DNA of 64,000 bases. Source: Thereva unica. Taxonomy: Eukaryota > Arthropoda > Insecta > Diptera > Therevidae. The stretch is from assembly GCA_949987705.1 (NCBI GenBank), contig OX465286.1, positions 10,033,459 through 10,097,458 of the forward strand, written 5' to 3'. The first letter of the stretch is position 1. The number at the start of each line of letters is the position of its first letter. Position numbers and translations under genes: made by a program. Below, piece after piece: positions 23,091-34,339 of this stretch. Under the pieces are notes generated by a model. That model ran no database searches, was not told the DNA's origin, and saw only the letters and a program-made list of their open reading frames with translations.

Positions 23091-26000
23091 AGGGGGGCAA
23101 AATCGTACCGTCACCTCCTCGCTGGTGCCTCCTGGATAACCAACCGACGACGGACGTACCCAGTGCCCGGGGGTATAGCTGGGCCACCCTATCCGATGGG
23201 GTATAATTCACGGATCCGGTCCTCCTGGTAGTGGGGTTGGGCGTTGGGCTAACTACCGGACCCTGTAAAAACACATCAGTTAAGAAACCCGATGCAAAGC
23301 CTCGGAACGGACGGAAAAAACGGCAACGACTACGGCAACAGCACCTGGAAATGATTTTTGGAACATGGAACACGCGAAGTATGTACCGAACTGCATCAGT
23401 TAAGTCACTACTAGACGAAGTGAGCAGATATAAAATCAAATTACTCGCGTTACAAGAGATCAGATGGATAGGAAACGGGACAATGGACCTTGGCAACTAC
23501 AGGATATTCTACAGCTGCGGAAGGGAACACCACTTAGGAGTAGGCTTCGTAATACACAAGTCAATCATAGATAATGTCGTAGAGTTCAAGCCAATCAGTG
23601 AACGTCTATGTTCAATACGACTCCGAACGAAATTCTTCACCCTCACAATCATAAATGTACATGCGGAGACGGAGGAGAAAGCGGACACGACAAAGGACAC
23701 TTTCTACTACAAGCTTGAACACGCATATGACACGGCCCCTTCCAATGACATCAAGATGGTGATAGGAGACCTCAACGCCAAAATTGGAAGAGAGAACTGG
23801 TACAGACCAACCATTGGAAAAGAAAGTCTCCACGAAACATCAAATGATAACGGACAACGTGTTATCGATTTTGCAATGAGCAAAAATATGATCGTCAGCT
23901 CAACATATTTTCCAAGAAAGGACATTCACAAATACACATGGCAATCTCCCAGCGAAAGGTACTGCAATCAAATAGACCATATACTTATAGACAGAAGGGC
24001 AGCTTCCAGTATCCTTCAAGTAAGATCCTACAGAGGTGCGAATTGTGAATCGGACCACTTCCTAGTTAAAGCTAGATTCAGATGTCGGCTGTCCACTCAA
24101 GAACAAAGAAGCAACAAAGTAAAGAAATTCGACGTTGACCGCCTCCAGGAACAGACCGTATTGGAGAGATACCAGGCAACGTTAGCAGAGAGGATAGGTC
24201 CAAGCCTAAACATAAATAATGAAGACACAATTGAGGGAAAATGGACAAGACTGAGGACGATACTGACAGATGTCACGAAGGAAACTGTAGGCTACAAACG
24301 CACTGCCAGAGCCAATGATTGGTACGACGAGGAATGTAAAACAGCTATAGAGGTCAGAAATAGAAATAGGAAAATTTACCTAGAGAGACCGACGAGGAGC
24401 AAGAAACTGAAATATGAGGAAACAAGAAGAACCGCAAAAAACATCTGCAGGAAGAAGAAAAGGCAATTCCTCAACAATTACATCCTGAGAGCAGAGGAAA
24501 ACTTTGCCCGAAACAAAACCAGGGAAGCATATAAGGAAGTAAACTTCTTCAAGAAAGGCTTCAAACCCTCCTCCGGTATATGTAGAACGAAAGAAGGCAC
24601 TATAGTTACAGGCAGCGAAGATGTAAAGAAAAGATGGAAGGAATTTTTTAGCGAGCTGTTGAACGCAAACGAGAGCATCCGACACGTACCAGAACCCCGT
24701 CCACAACATAACGATGACACCAGAGAAACAAACGAACCCACTCTGGAAGAAGTACAAAGTGCCATACGACTCTTAAGAAATAACAAATCTCCAGGAATTG
24801 ATAACATCCCAGCAGAGCTGATCAAGCAAGGAGGCGAACCGCTTTCAGCAGCTATACATGAATTACTATGCTGCATATGGAGGAACGAAAAAATGCCTGA
24901 AGATTGGGAGCAAAGCATTATCTGCCCAATACACAAAAAAGGAGATAGATTCAACTGTGCAAATTACAGAGGCATATCTCTTTTAAGCACAGTGTATAAA
25001 ATAATGACCAATATAATTAAGGCCAGACTGGAACCTTATGCAGAAGCCGTAATAAGTGAATACCAAGCTGGATTCAGAAGAAATAGGTCAACGATGGATC
25101 AACTTTTTTCAACAAGGCAAATCCTCCGAAAATGCTGGGAATACAACATCGACGTGTATCAACTTTTCATCGACTTTAAACAAGCATACGACAGCATCGA
25201 CAGGGAAAAAATGTATGCGACAATGCTGGACCTAAACATACCCCTAAAGATAGTGAAACTGACTAAAATGACAATGGAAAATACAAGGTGTGCAGTCAGA
25301 ATACAAGGAGAATTGACGGAGTCCTTCCCAGTCAAGCAAGGCTTAAAGCAGGGCGATGGGCTGGCACCCATGCTATTTAATCTCTGCCTTGAAGGAGTAA
25401 TTCGCAAAGTAAACATTGATGCGAACGCAACCCTGCTTAACAAATCAAAACAGTTGGCAGGATATGCCGACGACATAAACTGCCTTGCCAGATCACTGTC
25501 ATACCTCAGAGAAGTATTCACAGAATTAGAAGATGGAGCTAAACATATAGGGCTGCAAATAAATGCAGAGAAGAGCAAGATTCTAATTCAGTCAAGGGTG
25601 GAAAGAAGAAGAAGAAGCCACAACACCACCTGGGGGGAATATAACTTCGAACGGGTAAGCCAATTTAACTACCTGGGGTCCACAGTCAGTGAAGACAACG
25701 ATGAAACGATAGACGTACAAAGAAGAATAAACGCCGCAAACAGAACATACTTCTCACTACTGCCAGTAATGAAATCCAGAGACATCCACAGAAAAACTAA
25801 AATAAGAGTCTACAAAACCATCATACGTACAGTAGCTACGTATGGTTGTGAAGCATGGAGTATCTCCCAAAAATCCGCCGACAAGTTGGATATATTTGAG
25901 AGGAAGGTTCTCCGAAGGATATACGGCCCAATTAATGAAGACAATGCATGGAGAATACGCTACAATCACGAATTGTACGACTTATACAAAGAATGTAAAC

Positions 26001-26278
26001 TTTCGACCCATGCCAAGCTACTGCGTTTACGTTGGGCCGGTCATGTCCAAAGAATGGATGACTCAAGGATACCAAAAAAATCCCTGTATCTACTACCAGA
26101 TGGCAAAAGACCAGTTGGCAAACCACGGTCAAGATGGGAAGATAATGTTAAGACCGATGCAGCGAAACTGCTCAACACGAGAAACTGGAGACAAGCTGCG
26201 GAGCAGAGAGACGTCTGGAGGAAGAAGCTGAAGGAGGCCAAGGCTCGAATTGGGCCGTAGAGCCATCGAAGAAGAAGA
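23091..26278 (+). mobile_element. Complete RTE-type non-LTR retrotransposon
   Basis: 3,188 bp bounded by a perfect 14-bp target duplication, aggatatccggaag, at 23077-23090 and 26279-26292. It has a ~140-bp GC-richer leader, one long ORF (23231-26260) and only ~18 bp after the stop, ending in (GAA)n. A single ORF with very short 3' tail and simple-repeat end is typical of RTE elements. It is inserted in the hAT element at 22125-26647. Both ends are intact, so this is probably a recent full-length insertion. Confidence 0.9.
23231..26260 (+). CDS. RTE endonuclease-reverse transcriptase, intact 1009-residue ORF
   Basis: One uninterrupted ORF for target-primed reverse transcription. Residues ~1-40 are basic (GRKKRQRLRQQ). 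An apurinic-type endonuclease follows, from IFGTWNTRSMY (residue ~41): LLALQEIRW with the metal-binding Glu, VIGDLNAKIG with Asp/Asn, NQIDHILI, and the SDH catalytic triad near residue 280. The linker is coiled and very basic. RT blocks: NNKSPGIDNIPAELIK, NYRGISLLSTVYKI, YQLFIDFKQAYDSIDR (Asp), KQGLKQGDGLAPMLF and the active site YADDINCLA. The C-terminus has LRWAGHVQRMDDSRIPKKSL and GKPRSRWEDNV. All key residues are present and no stop or frameshift was seen. It could belong to a sister clade of RTE. Confidence 0.88.
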   Translation: MGLGVGLTTGPCKNTSVKKPDAKPRNGRKKRQRLRQQHLEMIFGTWNTRSMYRTASVKSLLDEVSRYKIKLLALQEIRWIGNGTMDLGNYRIFYSCGREHHLGVGFVIHKSIIDNVVEFKPISERLCSIRLRTKFFTLTIINVHAETEEKADTTKDTFYYKLEHAYDTAPSNDIKMVIGDLNAKIGRENWYRPTIGKESLHETSNDNGQRVIDFAMSKNMIVSSTYFPRKDIHKYTWQSPSERYCNQIDHILIDRRAASSILQVRSYRGANCESDHFLVKARFRCRLSTQEQRSNKVKKFDVDRLQEQTVLERYQATLAERIGPSLNINNEDTIEGKWTRLRTILTDVTKETVGYKRTARANDWYDEECKTAIEVRNRNRKIYLERPTRSKKLKYEETRRTAKNICRKKKRQFLNNYILRAEENFARNKTREAYKEVNFFKKGFKPSSGICRTKEGTIVTGSEDVKKRWKEFFSELLNANESIRHVPEPRPQHNDDTRETNEPTLEEVQSAIRLLRNNKSPGIDNIPAELIKQGGEPLSAAIHELLCCIWRNEKMPEDWEQSIICPIHKKGDRFNCANYRGISLLSTVYKIMTNIIKARLEPYAEAVISEYQAGFRRNRSTMDQLFSTRQILRKCWEYNIDVYQLFIDFKQAYDSIDREKMYATMLDLNIPLKIVKLTKMTMENTRCAVRIQGELTESFPVKQGLKQGDGLAPMLFNLCLEGVIRKVNIDANATLLNKSKQLAGYADDINCLARSLSYLREVFTELEDGAKHIGLQINAEKSKILIQSRVERRRRSHNTTWGEYNFERVSQFNYLGSTVSEDNDETIDVQRRINAANRTYFSLLPVMKSRDIHRKTKIRVYKTIIRTVATYGCEAWSISQKSADKLDIFERKVLRRIYGPINEDNAWRIRYNHELYDLYKECKLSTHAKLLRLRWAGHVQRMDDSRIPKKSLYLLPDGKRPVGKPRSRWEDNVKTDAAKLLNTRNWRQAAEQRDVWRKKLKEAKARIGP

Positions 26279-26647
26279 AGGATATCCGGAAGTATTTGAA
26301 AAATCGATTGCAAAATTTGTTCCGTGAAGAAAACAGTAATCCGTCCTCTTGAGACGGCCGCCATGGATCTAACGGTATAATGAGTATACCATATTGTCAT
26401 CGGAGCTGAAGTTGTGTGCAAAATTTCAGGGTGATCGGGTAACCGGAAGTATTCAAAAAATCGATTGCAAGATATGTACCGGACAAACAGACAGACAAGA
26501 AAGCGAGCTAATAAAAACGTTTTAAAATATATTAAAGGATAAATATATACATATATCATATATTATTTTATTTTTTCATCGTTGGGTTCCGCAAAATTTT
26601 ATACATTGTAGAAAGGTTCCGTACGAAATAAAGTTTGGGAACCACTG

Positions 26648-26760
26648 CTGTAGAGACATTTCTTACATTTATTTTGGCGGCAACAAAATATCCAACTTGA
26701 AATTATGCGAGGTGGAATTGCAAAATAACATTGTGCAGTCGTAGATTTCTTATATTGTGT
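26648..26760. repeat. Minisatellite, right part after the hAT insertion
   Basis: Resumes with ctgtagagacatttcttac, 'ggcggcaacaaaatatccaacttgaa' and 'gcgaggtggaattg', matching units at 21730-22124. Confidence 0.75.
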
Positions 26761-28588
26761 AACAATTTGAACTTGATTAATTAAAATAATTTTTTCGTTA
26801 TGTTAAATACTTTTTAATGTTCCCTTAGCTTTTTATTAAATAGTGAATGTAACGTGGAGTTTTTATTATTGTAACTATATTGCATGAAACTAATTTAGAA
26901 CACTGTGGGGCTAATCTCTATTTAATTATTTTTTAGTAGAAACATTTTTAAATTATTGCGAATCTTTATTATTAGCTTTTTTTTTTTTAATTCAAGGAAT
27001 CAAGAGTCAAATTAATTAAGTAAGTGTTTTTAATAACTTGATACAAGTCGGCTGTTTTTTTGTCCACTCAAGTAATGTGACAATAGTGGGACGATGTCCC
27101 TATACATACATACTCATAGACCGTTTAATGCATATTACGATTAACCGTGTAAAACAGCTCTTCATTGTTTTTTTTTTTTCATTTACTTGTTTTTGTCATT
27201 TTGGCATTACAATAGCACCTCGCCTCATTTGAAGTATGACATTGTACTGGCTCAAAAGAGAAAAGAGACACCTCTTACAAAACTCATTTTAAAATCGTGT
27301 CCTACCCAACACTAATAGAAACACCTAAAGATGGTCAAAATAAAGGGCCCAAATAATTAAGGCTGTTAGAAAAGTAAATAAATATTCAGAAAAAAAAAAA
27401 AAAAAAACGGTACAACGATATTAAAGAGTTTACCAAAACCATAAATGAAAAAATCGAGGAAGGAAACTCAATTAAAAAAAATATATATGATGAAATTGCA
27501 GTTTCAGTGCGGATATCGATAATGCAGAATTCCGTCGGATTCTATAATGCAAAAATTTTTTAAATGCGGATCGGATGCGAATCGGATGTTCTGCCGCCGC
27601 AGAAATTCCGGCGAGTTGTATAATCGACATGAATATAATAAATAATAATGCTGGTAATACTATTATTATTATTAATATTATTATATATTAAATTGAGATA
27701 GAAGATTTTGTTAAAAAAATTAAATAATCATTACTTTATATATATATATTCCCAATGTCTATGTTTAGGTATCAAATTGAAAGTAAAATGATACGTTTTT
27801 TTTTTATTTTTTTTATAGATATATGTTAAATAAACGGTAATAAAAAGTAGGGAATGTTATAGCATACTACTCTCTATAATTACATTACAACAAAATATAT
27901 GTTTTTTTTAAGGGGGGGGGGTTAATTTTAATGAAGGGGAATAATAATATTACTAAAATTTTTGTAAAAAATATTGGAAAGAATATTAAGATATTAATAT
28001 GAGGGAAAAAGGAGATCGAGGATAGATGAAAATTAATATATAGATTACAAAAAAAAGGAGGCTTAAATGTATTATATATTATTATTGCTGCTTAAACCGA
28101 TAACCAAAAAAGGCGTTTTTTTTTTAAGTTATTTAATTTTCTACTATTAATTTAAATTTAATGAAGCAATGCAAGCTCTCATTCATTTGTTTTGTTTGTT
28201 TTTATTATTAAGGTACATTTCCAATGCTGGAGTGAGAGAGCTTTCGCTGAGTATCTGTTCTGATTTGTCCTATGTTCCAATGCGAGCGCTGTAGCGTGAG
28301 AGTTTTGCGAATTTCAAACTCGGTTGTGGAAGAAAGTAAACAGCTGATTTGTGACAGTTTTTTTTTTTTTTTATTTATTTATGGGGATGGGATAGTCGAA
28401 GAGGATAAATAATATTGTGTTATTATTTTACATTATCGCAAGTGATTTTGGTGAGCAGGCAAAAAAGAAAAAGTAGATGCTGCTGTGGCAGACCCGTAAG
28501 TTCTTTATAAACTGAGTGTGAAAGCTTTGGCTCCAAATTTAATTAAAAGGAAATGTGAATATGAAAGCTTTTTTGAGTGGGGGTATAC
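26761..28588. other. AT-rich intronic spacer
   Basis: No gene was recognised. 27060-27300 is repeated, in the same order relative to 21.5-21.7 kb, at about 59560-59790. 27490-27640 contains 'gcagaaattccggcgagttgtataatcg', similar to the inverse of 21122-21150, and may be the relics of one MITE family. G tract at 27913-27921. Confidence 0.4.
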
Positions 28589-28898
28589 GCCTCGATTCCC
28601 AGATCCGGCGGCTCGGAAGTGAGTGCGGATTTGTGCATTTTGCGATTCTCAAATCCGCAGTCACGTCAGTTCAATTAAATCAAAAATTCGGTGTGAAACA
28701 TCACGCGATTATGAAATATGCGATGTCGGATTATCTTAGGTGCATTTGTCGTTTCAAATCCGCAGAAAATTTGTGTTGCCGATCACACTTTTACAGCGCG
28801 GAAAATTGCCAAAGAGAGATCTGCGGATGCGGATTTGAGAATCGCAAAATGTCAAATCCGCACTCACTTCCGAGACGCCGGATTGTGGGAATCGAGGC
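28589..28898. mobile_element. MITE with ~75-bp inverted repeats
   Basis: The left arm GCCTCGATTCCCAGATCCGG, continuing 'ctcggaagtgagtgcggattt' and 'gcgattctcaaatccgcag', is found inverted at the right end (to 28898). The interior is non-coding; the open frames across it are a by-product of the palindrome. The superfamily is unclear. Confidence 0.75.
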
Positions 28899-29003
28899 CA
28901 TAGTTTTTAATTTACTGCTTCAAAAAGTAGTATACCGAGTTTAGCTAAATCCTCAATAAGGAAATCAATTGGTGAACGCGATATATGTATTATTTGTAAC
29001 ATT

Positions 29004-30334
29004 AGCCGTGTTTTTTTAATGAACTATATAGTTCTTCCCCATACAAATCTGAAGACCCCGATTTTATCGGGGTCTTTATCGAGGTTTTGGGAAATTTATC
29101 AATTTCCCTTTCTTTTCGGAATGTTGCATACTTTCGGGGATCGGAAAGACGTAATTTAAAAATAAAAACAACAGAAAAGTGATGAGAGCAAATTTATAAC
29201 AAACAATTGATTTTTTAGAAATATATTTATTATTTTGTAGAAGGGATTCTGTGTTACAGTGTAAAAAATAACTCTTAACTTCCCTTTAATTTTGAAATTT
29301 TTAAGCATCAAAGTAGGCGCTTCATAAAATTTCCCTTGTCGGTTTTTTGATGAACTCGATAAAAGAACTATATGGGTGATTGTCATGAAATGGGGGTAGT
29401 GGCTGGCTGGCCGTTGTTCTCTAGCTACAACGCCTCAAACAAATTTTTTCTGGGGTGAAAATCTCCATCCAGTAATAAAACATTCTCTCCTTCATCGCCT
29501 CCCGCGGCAAGCACTCTTGAACAAAATGGCGGCCCTTCGACCACCGAAAATGTCGCCTCCGTAACCTGTCCATTTTCCGCTTTTACGTCACGGCACTACG
29601 TTTACGGAAAAACAGTGCATTATTGCCGCGCGCCTAAGGTCTCAAACGATAGCAGCAGTGTTCCGAAACTGATCACCGGTATGTATTACGCGGGCGGATA
29701 CCTGCTTAGTTAGATGTCAGTGTTTACATTCTGACTGTTGTTTGTTGCAAATTTCAATAAAAACTATAAGAATAGCGCACACGCAACGACAAATTGGTTG
29801 TCAAGTGGCACTAAGTAGTGAAAACGAATCGTCACAAGTTTCTTTATGAATGTTTATCCTCGCCGGACGTTTAGACTGTGAACAATTTATAAACAAGAGA
29901 GCAACCCTCAAGAAAATTATCGAAGAAAAAAAAACTGTCGCCTCCGTAATGTGTGTTTTCGTTGTGATATGTGTTGCAAATCTCTTTTAACTCGGTTCGG
30001 TATATTTGTTTGCATTTGTAGAGCAAGCAAATTTTCGGAAAAATTGTTTGCTCTCATTGATCATGAAAGCGACGGATTTTTCGATGAAATGTCGCTACCG
30101 TAATTGTCGCCTCCGAAGCCATATAATTTCGGCTTTTCGATATAAACTTCTCACTGTCTATACCTCGTGTGTATTTATGTGGAAATATACAGAAAGTACT
30201 TCAAAATAATGTTGAAAACACATGAGAAAATTTTTTTTCAGCACTTTTTTTTTTGTTCACAAATTTTTGTTCAAATCTCAAAACTCCCATTTCATGACAA
30301 TCACCCATATAGTTCATTAAAAAAACGCGGCTAT
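29004..30334. mobile_element. Outer inverted-repeat element around 29374-30306
   Basis: The arms 'attagccgtgtttttttaat' / 'gaactatatagtt' at 29001-29033 are matched by the inverted sequence at 30307-30334 (ttcattaaaaaaacgcggct). The right arm begins immediately after the inner element ends. Confidence 0.5.
29374..30306. mobile_element. MITE with GGGTGATTGTCATGAAATGG ends
   Basis: 933 bp with inverted ends GGGTGATTGTCATGAAATGG / CCATTTCATGACAATCACCC in a TATA-rich site, suggesting a TA target. The interior repeats 'tgtcgcctccg' three times (near 29550, 29937 and 30106). No transposase was seen. Confidence 0.7.
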
Positions 30335-30913
30335 TGAAGTAAATAACGAAAGACTTAAAATTAAAAAAAAAAAAAGGAAATTTTCGACAAATCTCAGGTG
30401 GAAAAGTACTAAAAAAGCACGAAACAGAGTCAATTTCAATATTAAAATTTCATATAACTTCAAAACTAGAGGTCGGTAGCGTAAAAGTTGTCGTAGGAAA
30501 TTGTCCAAGCTTTACAATTTAGTAAAAAAAAAAAAATATTGATAATACGTAGTTATTTTTTGGTGGTTAAACTTGAAATTTGAGTGAAAAAAAAAACAAC
30601 AACAAAATTTTGACTTTCACGACTCATAACTCTGGAAGTTGTTGGTGGGTTGAAACCTTGACGTGAGTTTTAGATAGGTTAGAGTATTCTGCATAGACTT
30701 CTGCCTTATTCATGAAAATATATAATAGGGTTAAAAAAATACAAGATGAAATGTAAACCTCTACCAAAAAAAAAAAAAAAAAAAAATTCAAAACGCCCTG
30801 GCGGTTAAACCGTAAAACGATTTTCGCCCACTATCCATACGATTTTCTGTTCGTCTATCCAAAACCTATCCATAGCCGGGCGTTTTTTTTTTCAGTTTTA
30901 GCAATAAACCCTG
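30335..30913. other. AT-rich intronic spacer
   Basis: Poly-A-rich sequence. No gene or element end was recognised. Confidence 0.3.
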
Positions 30914-31200
30914 TATATCATTACTAATATTATAAATGCGAAAGTTAACTCCGTCAGTCTGTCTGTTACACTTTCACGCCTAAACCGCTGGACCGATTTT
31001 GATGAAATTTTGAGATAGATTAGACCTTGGAGAAGTTCATAGGCTTAACTTAACTTTGTCGCGAAAAAAGGTCTGAAAGGAATGAAATAGAGGATGAAAA
31101 TTCATATGGAAGTCCAAACTATTTTGCATTTTACTAATTTTTGTTGTTCACAAATACATCTATGCTTAAGCGGCGGGCGTTACTATTTTTCGGTAAAATA
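30914..31200 (+). mobile_element. Helitron-like 5' end fragment
   Basis: It starts tcattactaatattataaa, then tgcgaaagttaact, 'gtcagtctgtctgttac' and 'tttcacgcctaaaccgctg'. I recall this as a dispersed insect Helitron-like 5' sequence. The 3' end was not identified. Confidence 0.45.
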
Positions 31201-31539
31201 CAGTATTTTCGGATAATATGATCTCCTCTATATATATATACGATATATATAGACTGACAGACATTGCACAGCCCGGGATCTAAAAGGCTGAAATTTTGAC
31301 AGTGTATCACTAAGTAGCCCTATCATCCTTATAATCTCACCCAATCTTACGAAAGAGAGAGGGAGGGGTCTCGGCATATATCACGACAATTTTGTTTCCT
31401 CAAGAAGCAGTGTAAAATTGCTAAAAGAAACAGGGTTAAATTAAGCTAAACCTGTTTCTCCATTCACTTTTAGGCCGCCGGAAGTCCGTGGCCCTTTAGG
31501 CCAGGTTGACAAGTGCGGCCCGATGAAGGTTACACATTA

Positions 31540-32042
31540 GGGGTCGTCCATTAATTACGTGAGGCTTTTGGGAGGGGGAGGGGTCCACCTACATTTCACC
31601 AAATCTCCCGTGGTGGAGAAGGGGTCTCGATAAATATCACGTAATGTTTTTCCGCGAGAAACAGTTTGTATAACAGAGGAGAATAAGACAGGCTAGACGG
31701 AGTCTAGTTGTTCTATTCATAAACGAACTTCTAAATCGTGTTGTGCCCGAGGGGGTTGGGCTGTAGGGTATGGGATGGGCCGATTGGGCAGGAGATTCTG
31801 AATTTCAGTGTAACAGTCGCTATGGTAATAGTGATAAAGAGAGCTATTACATTCCTACGGTGGCTTAAAGGGTCTATACAGGCGCGAAAGGTGCCATCAC
31901 CAATGAGTTTGATGGTACGATTTTGCACCTTGTCGAGGCAAGCCCAGGTGGTTTTTGGGGCGCCGAGCAAAATCTCACGACATCACCACGACCAAGGAGT
32001 GAAAATCGCAAAAATGACCTCACGTAATTAATGGAAGACTCC
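31540..32042. mobile_element. MITE with TTA target duplication, carrying a LINE fragment
   Basis: 503 bp with inverted ends: GGGGTCGTCCATTAATTACG at the left, and at the right the inverse with two changes (cgtaattaatggaagactcc). TTA lies on both sides (31537-31539, 32043-32045), a PIF/Harbinger-type target. A minus-strand LINE fragment fills the centre. A related end is seen inverted near 33036-33059. Confidence 0.7.
31703..31995 (-). pseudogene. CR1/Kiri-like LINE fragment
   Basis: The minus strand encodes GAPKTTWACLDKVQNRTIKL and DPLSHRRNVIAL. These match the C-terminal region of the LINE at 37007-37753 (GVPKTTLAWLDKVQNRAIKL, DPLSHRRNVAAL). Only about 290 bp remain. Confidence 0.75.
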
Positions 32043-32378
32043 TTACTCAGTTTGACTGAGGGATGAGGTCTTCAGGTATTTGCCTGACAAGCCATGGCAT
32101 GCAGGTGACGTCATGATCCCCTACAGATACAATGGGCAGGCAGCGCGGACAAATTAAATGTATGCGAAACTCTCGCAGGCGGCCGCCGTCACCGCCTCCG
32201 CGCCAATCTGTTTGTACCTTAAGGCGGCTCCATGCCCACGCCGTGAACACCCGCGAACAAACGCGAGCGCTATTATGAATAGTTTTCGCGCATAGTTCGC
32301 GCCTTGCTTTCAGTTCTGAGTGGATATTTCGAGAATTTTTGCCATAAATTCACGGCTTGAGACTGAATAGAAGTTCAG

Positions 32379-32630
32379 GGGCCGGTTCGTGTATGTCGAA
32401 AACGAAAAATTTTTTTCGTCTCGGGTTCGCGTAAGTCGAAAAAATTGAAAATTTTCGACTGAAGCCAACGAAAGGCACTCGAAAGCTCTTGGGTTATCGA
32501 GTTTTTGCATTAGGACACGAACAATTTTCTTTCGACCTATGCGAACGCTAAAATTTTTGTCGACAAAATTTTTCGACTTCAATTTCTTTTCGTTCGGTTA
32601 TCGTCGTTCGCCATACACGAACCCGCCCCA
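32379..32630. mobile_element. Short MITE (GGGGCCGGTTCGTGTATG ends)
   Basis: Inverted ends GGGGCCGGTTCGTGTATG and CATACACGAACCCGCCCC (one mismatch) enclose about 250 bp rich in 'cgaaaaattt' and its complement. The flanks read cag on both sides, give or take one base. Confidence 0.65.
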
Positions 32631-34133
32631 GATTTTCAGGCACAAACTGACGATAAATGCTCGCACACATAAAGATATTTGTCCGTTTTCTTTGACTGCA
32701 GGCCCCATCCAGTTGGCGGCCGATGAGTGTGTGATAATACTTGACTTCAAAGCGAAAACTTTCAGCCCACGGCCTGCCGTCCACCTGTGAGCGAAAGCGG
32801 GCCTTAAGATATGGCAAAATCCTACATAAAAATTTTATGCGAACGCTAGAAAGTAGGAGTCCGAATTATCAGTTATCCTATAATTAAATCTTATAGTTAC
32901 GCCCATAAATACGTATTTTTAGTGCAATTACTAAAATTTTTTTTTTAATTTGAAAAATCTCACAAGAGATTTGGAGAGAGGTTCGAGCCAAATATCACAA
33001 CATCTCACCAAGGGGAACGGTGGTCCGAAAAATCGCCACACGTAACTTTTGGACGACCCGTAATTAGATATATTAATTATAAAAATATATTTTCGTTTTA
33101 AAATTTTCATTTTGATTAAAAATAAATCATGTTTTTGAGAAAGAGAATTAGAAAAGCTTTTTAAAAACCCCATCTAGCGGAGACTAGTTAAACCAAAAAA
33201 AAATTTAAAAAGCTTTTAAATCTGCCATTTATAAAACTTTCACAAAAGCTTTAAAAGCTGCAGCTTTTTCGAAAAATTTTAAAAGCTGCCTACTAGAAAT
33301 AAATCAACTGCAGATTCCAGCTTCAGCGTTTGCAGCGTGGATTAGAAGGAGAGGTGCATATGTAATACTGCACGAGTGTGAAAAAGGAACACAAATCCAC
33401 GCTGCACTACGCTCGCATTGAAAACGTAGCCTTTTTATTTATTATTATTTATTTTTTTCATGTTTAAAAAAAATTTTTTTTTTCTAACATTATATTTTTT
33501 GATAAATTTTTAATATATCTTTATATTAATTTATATTTAAATTTATATTTAATTATCAAAAACAAACAAACAGAAAATGAGCTTTATTTCGGTTTTAAAT
33601 ATACTATATAAATCCAAATTCTCAATATATATTATATTTTCAATGTAACTTACAGTAATTTTAAGACCATATATAACCATATATAAGTTGCCTGTCCTAA
33701 AAAAATATTTGTTTTTATATTTTAATTAAAAATTTCGTATATTTACTTTAAAGCCTCTTGTTAAAAATGAAAATGAAAAAAAAAAAGAAATAACTAAGTT
33801 CTATGAAATATAATAAGTAAACTAGTTTAAAAAGGAAAATTTATTAATAGGGGTCGCAAATAATTCTTTAGCAGTAATTTGAAGGAGTTTACGGAGATAA
33901 ATATCTAATTTATGGGGGTATATATTAAATATGGGGTAAAAATTAATTAAAATTAAAAAAAAACAAATGGGTGGTTTATTCCTACAAATTTATATTTTTT
34001 TTTGATAATTTTTCTTCAAATCCAAATCATTTCCTGTAACAGTTTTTCTATTCTAAAAAAAATCTAGCGCACATAGAGAAGAGCCAAGCCTTATGAATGT
34101 ATATATGTGTATATAGATGAATATGTATGTATG

Positions 34134-34198
<65 letters not shown>

Positions 34199-34339
34199 TG
34201 AATATTTATGAATTTTTATGTATATATATGCATGCTTACATGTAATTATGGTTGTATGCATGTATGTATATATATATATATATATGTATGCATCTATGTA
34301 TGCATATATACTTTTATGTATATGTATAAAATAAATTTT

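Larger units (their letters stand above)
22125..26647. mobile_element. hAT element (CAGTGATTCCCAAA ends) carrying a SINE and an RTE element
   Basis: The left end is CAGTGATTCCCAAAGTGGG, the right end is GTTTGGGAACCACTG, and a perfect 8-bp duplication ctgtagag lies at 22117-22124 and 26648-26655. Its own sequence is non-coding and contains three copies of a ~100-bp block ('gttgtgaagaaaa..agtaatccgccct', 'gccgccatgg') at about 22341, 22946 and 26320. A tRNA-derived SINE sits at ~22480-22945 and a full RTE element at 23091-26278. No transposase was seen. Confidence 0.9.

Noticed and set aside
28555..28944. 129-codon plus-strand frame
   Set aside because: It covers a palindromic MITE (28589-28898) and its residues mirror the inverted arms.
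29052..29078. Hairpin aagaccccgat / atcggggtctt followed by T-rich sequence, like a bacterial terminator
   Set aside because: The window is animal intronic DNA; it lies within an inverted-repeat element and has no bacterial operon context.
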